A DNA stretch of 64,000 nt, from positions 2,542,001-2,606,000 of the forward strand of contig NZ_CP025197.1 in the NCBI RefSeq assembly GCF_002844395.1, written 5' to 3'. Of this stretch, positions 58,065-64,000 are shown in pieces. The stretch comes from Acetivibrio saccincola (GTDB lineage: Bacteria; Bacillota; Clostridia; Acetivibrionales; Acetivibrionaceae). The notes below the pieces were generated by a model. It was not told where the DNA came from. It was given only the letters and a program-made list of their open reading frames with translations, and searched no databases. The position numbers were made by a program, and so were the translations under genes. The stretch's first letter is position 1. Every line of letters begins with the position of its first letter.

Positions 58065-60674
58065 TTACAATTGGTTTTTGTAATTTTCAATGGCATTTAA
58101 AAACATTTCATAATCATTTCTATCTATAACATCTAAACTATACACCGATTTTTCTAAAATAACAAATATTTTTTCTAAAATTTTGTATTTACTCTCCGGA
58201 ATCTTAGATTTTAAAGAAAGACATATTTCCCTTAAAGTCATTGTAGCACTAATTTTAATATCTTTTCCAAGTATATCTTTTAAAAATTTTTGACCTGAAT
58301 ATATAATTTCTTCCCTGTATATAACAATTTTTAATTGCCTTGAAGATAACAGGGTATTTTTTTCTGAAACATTAATTGTGTATTTTCCTTTCTTGTGAAA
58401 AGTTAGCTGTTTTTCACAAAAATTCCCCCTTTCATCTACAAACCTTACTAATAAGGTATCTCCAACTCCCCAGACATCAGGGAAATTCTCCTTTATAAGG
58501 GGAAATTCTACAAATAACTTCATCCTTCCTCTTTTTCTGTCCGCTACATAACTAAAATCTGAAAGCGGCAAATGAGTATTCTCACCATCTGCTAAAGCTA
58601 GTTCAGGCTTCTTAAAAAGCTGCATGCTTTTTGTTTTTATAATTAAAAATACAATGGCTGCCACTGACAATAACAATAAAATTATCGCCAATAAAATCCT
58701 CAGGGGCATAAGTTTCCATACAATTAAATTCACACTCACATTAGAAGGATAGTAAAACTCTGTACCATAAAAGTTTGCATTATAAGAAAGTGAATACTTT
58801 TTTGCAAAAAACATTTTTTTTATAGGGGATAAATTATCAGGAATTTGGATTTTTATATTTTTGCTAAACTTTCCTCCTTCCTCGGAGTAAACTTCTTCAA
58901 AAATATCAATTCCATCAAATTTTATGTTTATAGGAAAATTTTCTAAGCCTTCCCCTGAAAAAACATCTGTGATTTTCCCTTCTATTTTAAAAGTTGTACC
59001 TATTATTGTGCTTTCTGAATATATCTCCAAATGGGTATCTGTTACCACTTTTAGTTCCGGGTCGCTGGAGGATGTCCTGTATAAATCATTTTCAAGAAGT
59101 TCTGCAATTACATGATACTTACCCGGACCTGTCTGTTCTTTTACATCACATTCCACTTCAAAATACCCGTTTTCAACATTTGCCTTTGTATAGGAAAGAC
59201 ACGGTGCATCTTTTTCTTCCTTTAGATATATAAGTACTTGCATACCGTCTAACAGCCTTCCATGGGAATCTCTTACCCTTCCCCGGACATTAAAGCTTGT
59301 TCCCCGCTTTGCTACAGGGTCAGCATGGGTTATTTCTGTAACGGTGCTTTCCGGCGGGGTATAAAAAGGATAGCTGGGGAAAACATCCATAGGTATCCAT
59401 CCATACTCCTCAAATTTAATTTCAGGATAAATATACCTTTGATCACCATATACTATCTGGTATGGCTTTGTATCATCAATTCTGTACCCTATAGCCAGCC
59501 TGCACGGAATTCCAATAGCCCTTAAAATAAATGCATAAGCAGATAAAAAATCCAGGCTGTTTCCTATTTTTTCACCTTCAAAAAGAAAAGAGTGTATCCC
59601 GTCATTATCCCCGTAGTTATTTATAACTGAATTGTCCAAAATGTAATTATTAAGAAGGTATTCTTCTACAAACTTAATGGCTTCATAATCGCTATTGCAG
59701 TTTTCTATTATAGTGTCAAGTAAAGCTTCCATTTCTTTTGAATATGAAATTTCATAATGGGACTTACTTACTTTTGCATTCCTTAGTTTTTCTTCAGTGG
59801 GGGGCACAGTATAAACCATTTCATAAAAAGTCTCCACCGGGTTTTCTGCAACATATATTCCTGTGTTTTCGTATTTTAACAAGGCATGACGATACTTTAG
59901 TTCAATATTTCCAGACAGCACAGGCAAATTCCCGCTGGCAGGTTCGACAGGCTTTATTTTTACAGAGTTTTTTGAGAAATTCTCCTCCATCTCTACCCCA
60001 ATCATTAATTTTAATTCAGGCTCTTCCTCTGTATTAATCAACCAGCGGTTTTTATAATAGTTTTCCATAACCATTACTTTTAAAAAAGGAAAATTTGGCT
60101 CCCCTAAAACTTCAAGAACAGGAATATGCCCTGATTTTTCTTCATCAGCTATTATGCTGTTTCCTAAACCGTCTCCACCAAATGGAATGCCATCCCCGTT
60201 TCTATTTCCTGAAATATCAATATTTGGCGTACCATTAAAAAAGTCATCATTAATGTTACCTGCATCAGGCAAAAGACTTTTATTTTCTTCTTCCTGTGCA
60301 TAATTTTCTCCAAAGGAAGGGTTAAACACCTCGTCCTTTCTTTCCCTGGCTTGTTCTTTCCAGTGGTTAAAATCCTCAATATCTCCGTCCTGATTGTTTA
60401 AATTTTCTTCCTCGTAGCCAGCTGTTTCTTCTTCCTCCTCTTTTTTGTCATCATCAGGTTGTCCAAAATATTCCCCATCTCTATCCTTACTGTTTTCTGT
60501 ATCGCCATTATCATCCATTGAGTTGTTATTCCCACCCACTCCTGCAACATCGGGAGCAGGTAAACTAAACATACTTACTGCCGTCATTATTAGAAAAATG
60601 GACAATAGTGCCACCAAAAAAAACAAAACCAGCTTTATTAAATTGTTTTTTATGCTTGATTTGTTAGTATCCAT
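58065..60674 (-). CDS. Transglutaminase-like membrane protein with substituted catalytic residues
   Basis: The product is about 869 residues: one N-terminal membrane helix (about 13-34), a long acidic low-complexity linker (50-180), a beta-rich domain, a transglutaminase-like core (about 330-435), two Ig-like domains (about 440-640), a membrane helix (about 655-675) and a cytoplasmic tail. In the core, EKIGNSLDFLSAYAFILRA places Ser (about 374) where the catalytic Cys is expected. QRYIYPEIKF places Tyr (about 415) where the His should be. The Asp is kept in WIPMDVF (about 431). The fold is therefore conserved but the enzyme is probably inactive. It begins the operon with the membrane protein, MoxR and DUF58, as in TgpA-type loci. 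The ATG at 60674 has no clear ribosome-binding site. Confidence 0.8.
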   Translation of the reverse strand: MDTNKSSIKNNLIKLVLFFLVALLSIFLIMTAVSMFSLPAPDVAGVGGNNNSMDDNGDTENSKDRDGEYFGQPDDDKKEEEEETAGYEEENLNNQDGDIEDFNHWKEQARERKDEVFNPSFGENYAQEEENKSLLPDAGNINDDFFNGTPNIDISGNRNGDGIPFGGDGLGNSIIADEEKSGHIPVLEVLGEPNFPFLKVMVMENYYKNRWLINTEEEPELKLMIGVEMEENFSKNSVKIKPVEPASGNLPVLSGNIELKYRHALLKYENTGIYVAENPVETFYEMVYTVPPTEEKLRNAKVSKSHYEISYSKEMEALLDTIIENCNSDYEAIKFVEEYLLNNYILDNSVINNYGDNDGIHSFLFEGEKIGNSLDFLSAYAFILRAIGIPCRLAIGYRIDDTKPYQIVYGDQRYIYPEIKFEEYGWIPMDVFPSYPFYTPPESTVTEITHADPVAKRGTSFNVRGRVRDSHGRLLDGMQVLIYLKEEKDAPCLSYTKANVENGYFEVECDVKEQTGPGKYHVIAELLENDLYRTSSSDPELKVVTDTHLEIYSESTIIGTTFKIEGKITDVFSGEGLENFPINIKFDGIDIFEEVYSEEGGKFSKNIKIQIPDNLSPIKKMFFAKKYSLSYNANFYGTEFYYPSNVSVNLIVWKLMPLRILLAIILLLLSVAAIVFLIIKTKSMQLFKKPELALADGENTHLPLSDFSYVADRKRGRMKLFVEFPLIKENFPDVWGVGDTLLVRFVDERGNFCEKQLTFHKKGKYTINVSEKNTLLSSRQLKIVIYREEIIYSGQKFLKDILGKDIKISATMTLREICLSLKSKIPESKYKILEKIFVILEKSVYSLDVIDRNDYEMFLNAIENYKNQL

Positions 60675-60759
60675 CAAGGTATATTATATAGAATTTTTTA
60701 AAATTTGTACACTATAATAAACTGCGTTTATATCTAATCTCACATTAATTCCGTTAAAA

Positions 60760-61637
60760 CTAAATTTTTTTAAAACCCTTCAAATAAAGAAGATTTGTAA
60801 TTATGCCATTGGATTTCCACCAGTTTTTGCTTACCGCCCACTCTTCAGGATAATCCGCCCAGTTCCACGTGATATTCCACGAACCGTCATCCAGCTGTGT
60901 TTTAATTATAAAATCACATTCAAAATCTGCAATCTCTTTATTATTAATATAAAATATGCTTTCTTTGCTGTTAAAAAATTGCGAAGGCCTGCAAACATAT
61001 GATGTTTCCCATTCACCGGCATTCCTCGTAATACTTTTTTCAACCTGCTTTATTAATTTGGCTTTTAAAGCATTATTGTCAAAAATATCATCAGCGCCTA
61101 CTTCTTCAGCATATTGCATAAGGCGGATATAGCATAGCACTGTGTGCATGTTTCCAAGAAACCCCTGATTCATATAAGTATCCACAGCTTCTTTTGCTAT
61201 ACGGCAGCCAAGGGCATAAAGCTCACTGTCCTTATCCGCTTACCTAATGATAAAACCTGCCAGACAAGCCGTAGGATTGTAGTCATCATGAACACCCCTG
61301 CTTTTAGTATTCCACCATGAGGCATGGGGATAATTATCATTGCTGTCTATGATGTTTAACCAGAAATGTCCGTTAAAATCTTTGCCGCTGCCGAGGTAAT
61401 CCAATATTCCCCTGATTGGCGGATGCGATTTGTCAGTAAACTTGATTTCACGCAATATTTCAGTTGCAAGCCAGGTCTGAATAGGTGAAAAATTTGGATT
61501 CCATGAATCTGGTTCAAGGGCATGTTCAAAACCGCCTCTTTGCTTCCGTTTTCAAAATGATATAGCCACCGAGCAAAATCCAGCGGCCTGGCATTCCTGT
61601 ATATGAATTCTTTTGCTTTCTGAAAGACATTATTCAT
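60760..61637 (-). pseudogene. Prenyltransferase/terpene-cyclase-like alpha-toroid protein, pseudogene
   Basis: Three frames join into one protein of about 290 residues. It starts MNNVFQKAKEFIYRNARPLD with AAAGGGGAT upstream. A frameshift near 61530 changes frame between HFENGSKE and GGFEHALEPDSWNPNFSPIQ. An in-frame TAA at 61240-61242 then interrupts FIIR*ADKDSELYALG. The last part includes QLDDGSWNITWNW, a typical QW-type repeat of squalene-cyclase or prenyltransferase toroids. Two independent lesions make true decay more likely than a sequencing error. The original function is unknown. Confidence 0.7.
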
Positions 61638-61704
61638 TTTTATATCCCCTTTGCCTAGTTTCTTTTACTTAGAATTATAGTACCATTTTTACCTAAAGTA
61701 ATTT

Positions 61705-62290
61705 TTACCTAAAGTATATATTAAAAAATTCTTTTTCTTCTTTCTTGTAAAAATGTTGAATATTAATTTTTTTATCTCGAGGTAATATCCATATCAATAT
61801 ATTTTTGCTATTATCAACTATATTTTGTAATATTCTGTCGTATTCTATTATTGTTTCAACACCAATTCCAATCAGTAATAATTTTTTGTTGTCAATATTG
61901 TTAATTACTGCATTTGTAATCTTGTTATAAATAAATTTATTCTCATCAGTAATTGCATCACTGTCCAGGCTTGACATCTTGTCTGTATCAAACCAAATAC
62001 CTATCTCGTAAATACCATTATCAACTTTCAAAATATAATATCCTGATCTTAACCCATTTACTTTTAAATTAGCAATTATTATTTTGCCGTTAGATATCAT
62101 TTCATTCAAGTTTATCGTTTCTTCACAGTAATTTATTACTTGATGATTGGTATATGACCAATCATCAAGTATCTCAATTCCATCCACAATTACCTTATAA
62201 CCAGCATTATCCAAGTATTTAATAATTCTGTTTAAATGAATTATCTCTTTATAATAAATTGTTAATTCTATAACCGCCCCACTGATTCAT
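61705..62290 (-). pseudogene. Probable immunity protein of the RHS toxin unit, frameshifted near its start
   Basis: An ATG at 62290 overlaps the toxin stop (TGATG), giving MNQWGG. The following good frame reads VIELTIYYKEIIHLNRIIKY and continues through KVIVDGIEILDDW to a stop at 61705. One indel near 62270 would join them into about 195 residues. Without the repair, only a TTG start at 62214 would give the 169-residue product. Coupling and order (toxin then small downstream gene) match polymorphic toxin/immunity pairs. No immunity family is recognised. Confidence 0.5.
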
Positions 62291-63386
62291 CACTCCCTTT
62301 TCTGAAACATATTTCTAATAGCATGTAAAATGTGAATTGGAACCAGATAGAAATAATCAACCTCTTTCTGTGACATCATATTATTAATGGCATTTATTAC
62401 TCTCTGAGACCCTGCACCTGGATATAGACTTATAAAATTCCCCGCTTCACCTACTCGTAATAGCTCTGAACCTTTTATGTAGTAGTATTCCCTATTCAGA
62501 GAATCGTAAATTATTCTGTCATAATTATGAAATACATCATCTATAAGATTTACATATTCATTAAAGTCTTTTAGCTGAGGATAGTCATATTTATGTTTAC
62601 CCCATTTCTTACCTAATTGTTTAGTATCTATCTCAATATTTTCAAAAGGATTTTTCTTTACATTACTCTTTGCACCACTTCCCAGACCAGGCGCATAGCT
62701 TCTAAACAAACTCCAGAAAATTGTCTGAACTACTATGTGGCTATCTCTGCAGCATCCATGCCATCAAACTCACCGGTTGATATCTGATATGCAATCGTAC
62801 CTATACCAAACGACAACAAGTATGGCACTACAGCCGGAAACTTCAAACAGATAATTGACATTACCGCCGAAAATGCTACTGATTTTACCCCTGACCACAG
62901 TGCTTCTTTTAAGCTTCCTGTCCTTAAGTATGCAAAAACCCCGCTTACAATACCTGCTAATATACTTGATATTGCAATGCCTATTACCACATAGCTAATG
63001 CTAAAATAACCACTGGGGTCATAATAAGTCATCGGGTTTGCATTTGCATAAAAATACTTATGCATAGTAATCTTTTCTTCAATAAGCTTATATGTATCAT
63101 CATAACTATTCTCTACAACTCTTCCTGTATTCTCCGATACCTTAAGCCTGTTGCCCGCCAATCCCAGCGTATACTCGTAGGATGATATTATATCCCCGTT
63201 AGCCTTACGGGTCTCCATCTTCGTTAAACGGTAGAGTTTATCATAAGTATACTCTGTTATTGTGCCGTTGGAATAACTGATACTTAATTTGTTCCTAACC
63301 ACGTCATAGGTATAAGTTGTAGTATTTCCAAACGGATCCTTTACTTCTGAAAGCCTGTTTAATTCATCATATTCGTATACAATCAT
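62290..63386 (-). pseudogene. Decayed RHS/YD-repeat polymorphic toxin fragment
   Basis: The 5' part has several YD repeats (YEYDELNRLSEVKDPFGN; YTYDKLYRLTKMETRKANG). An internal deletion then joins LIEEKI to YFYANANPMTYYDPSGYFS, the RHS core end. A hydrophobic pre-toxin segment follows and stops at DAAEIAT (62733). The frame changes, and the C-terminal module (62290-62709) continues with LGKKWGKHKYDYPQ, YYYIKGSELLRVGEAGN and FISLYPGAGSQRV. This suggests an RNase-like (BECR-type) toxin tip, unproven. No N-terminal secretion part and no ribosome-binding site are present at the 5' end. Lesions: 5' truncation, deletion, frameshift. Confidence 0.7.
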
Positions 63387-63513
63387 ATAAAATTTTTCTT
63401 TCTTTTAAATTTTAGTGTTTAAATATAATTTTGCAAATAAATCCCTCACTTTCTTCAGTTACTGATAATAATAAATATTCAATACCTTTATTTTCATATA
63501 TTAACACGACTTC

Positions 63514-64000
63514 CTAATCTTTAAATCCTTTTTTGCTACTTAAGTTAATTTTTGAAAAATTTCTAATCTGATTAGCATATTTTATTCTTTCTATATTAAC
63601 TAAATTTTCAAGCATATAAATGGGTGTTATGGGGTTTTGTGATATTGCTAATAAGTACTCTGGTATCATTGTTTTGTAATATTTTTTTATAACGATAATG
63701 CTTTTTGTATTTTTTATCCTATTTGACACTGTTATTGTAATAACCTTTTTCTTTAAATCATCGAAATTTGTGATTTTAAAAAGCATCTTAATCAAAATTT
63801 TTTTCTTTTCATTACAAATGGGTTCGACATTTAATAAGCTATTCCAAAGCCAATATTTATTTGGAAACTTAGCTAAAAAGTCTTGAAATTCTTCGTATTT
63901 GTATTTTTCTTCAATATACATTCTCTTTCCTAAAGTTAAAACAGCTTCTTCAGTTTTATCTACAAGTTTCCATAAATATTTATCAGGTAATTTTAAATGT
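63514..64000 (-). CDS. Leucine-rich-repeat-variant-like protein, partial
   Basis: The - strand frame is open from the right window edge (encoding HLKLPDKYLWKLVDKTEE) to a stop at 63514, giving at least 161 residues. The segment AISQNPITPIYMLENLVNI resembles variant leucine-rich repeats with an NPxTPxxxLExL unit. Such proteins occur next to RHS and toxin islands, sometimes as immunity genes. The N-terminus is outside the window. An internal ATG at 63921 is probably not the start. Confidence 0.5.
   Translation of the reverse strand, partial: HLKLPDKYLWKLVDKTEEAVLTLGKRMYIEEKYKYEEFQDFLAKFPNKYWLWNSLLNVEPICNEKKKILIKMLFKITNFDDLKKKVITITVSNRIKNTKSIIVIKKYYKTMIPEYLLAISQNPITPIYMLENLVNIERIKYANQIRNFSKINLSSKKGFKD

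Noticed and set aside
58000-58096. Upstream extension of the membrane protein gene before moxR
   Set aside because: The first 33 codons overlap the transglutaminase-like gene and are hydrophilic; a strong AGGAGG site precedes the ATG at 57997.
61705-64000. Transposon or phage origin of the RHS relic
   Set aside because: No transposase, integrase, tRNA or terminal repeat is visible at the borders; RHS loci decay in place.

Overview
The window is AT-rich chromosomal DNA from a low-GC, anaerobic, spore-forming member of the Clostridia. The evidence is a soluble [FeFe]-hydrogenase operon of the Hnd/Hyd (NuoE/NuoF-like) type, the clostridial order radical SAM - DUF2344 - RNase G - L21 - Prp - L27 - Obg, an L27 with the Prp-cleaved N-terminal extension, a GerM-type lipoprotein, and an IreB/RuvX/DUF1292 block. 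The overall style resembles Acetivibrio/Hungateiclostridium relatives; this placement is inference, because no 16S gene is present.

Layout. 0-5.8 kb: a UvrD-type helicase cut by the left edge and a second divergent helicase-like protein, with a frameshifted lipoprotein and small membrane proteins between and beside them. 5.8-8.5 kb: a decayed chemotaxis unit (a cheW stub and a methyl-accepting protein with a broken start) behind a structured leader. 8.5-12.9 kb: hndABCD hydrogenase operon on the + strand. 13-14.5 kb: two tandem paralogous membrane proteins of unknown family, one frameshifted. 14.6-18.6 kb: tRNA-Arg, tRNA-Gly, rdgB, rph, gerM-like gene and galE. 18.7-23 kb: a large cell-wall amidase and an orphan pilM. 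23.7-26 kb: ruvCAB. 26-30 kb: small unknown genes, a secreted polysaccharide deacetylase, a QueG-like Fe-S protein and a DUF4364 regulator. 29.8-36.8 kb: yhbY, obgE, rpmA, prp, rplU with its leader, a split RNase G, and two radical-SAM-associated genes. 37-45.8 kb: DUF3048 lipoprotein, DUF1292, ruvX, an Fe-S aldo/keto reductase, ireB, mtaB, an HPr-like protein, DUF523, rnr and an HD-domain protein. 46-49.7 kb: secG, eno, comFB, an S41 peptidase and a zinc-ribbon mini-protein. 49.8-60.7 kb: two pilT paralogues, a sensor-like protein lacking its ATPase domain, and a MoxR/DUF58/transglutaminase-like membrane operon. 60.7-64 kb: decayed accessory DNA with a toroid-fold pseudogene and a broken RHS polymorphic-toxin/immunity unit.

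Most of the window after 12.9 kb is transcribed on the - strand. Housekeeping blocks are compact, with overlaps of 4-46 bases. The accessory interest lies at the edges and in a cluster of disrupted reading frames: at least eight loci carry a frameshift, nonsense codon or truncation. Some may be sequencing indels. The chemotaxis, toroid and RHS loci carry several lesions each and look genuinely decayed.

The most notable single observations are a transglutaminase-like protein whose catalytic Cys and His are both replaced, inside an intact MoxR/DUF58 operon; a helicase-like partner with eroded catalytic motifs beside an intact UvrD enzyme; a NuoF-type hydrogenase subunit with no C-terminal ferredoxin domain; and the RHS toxin/immunity relic.
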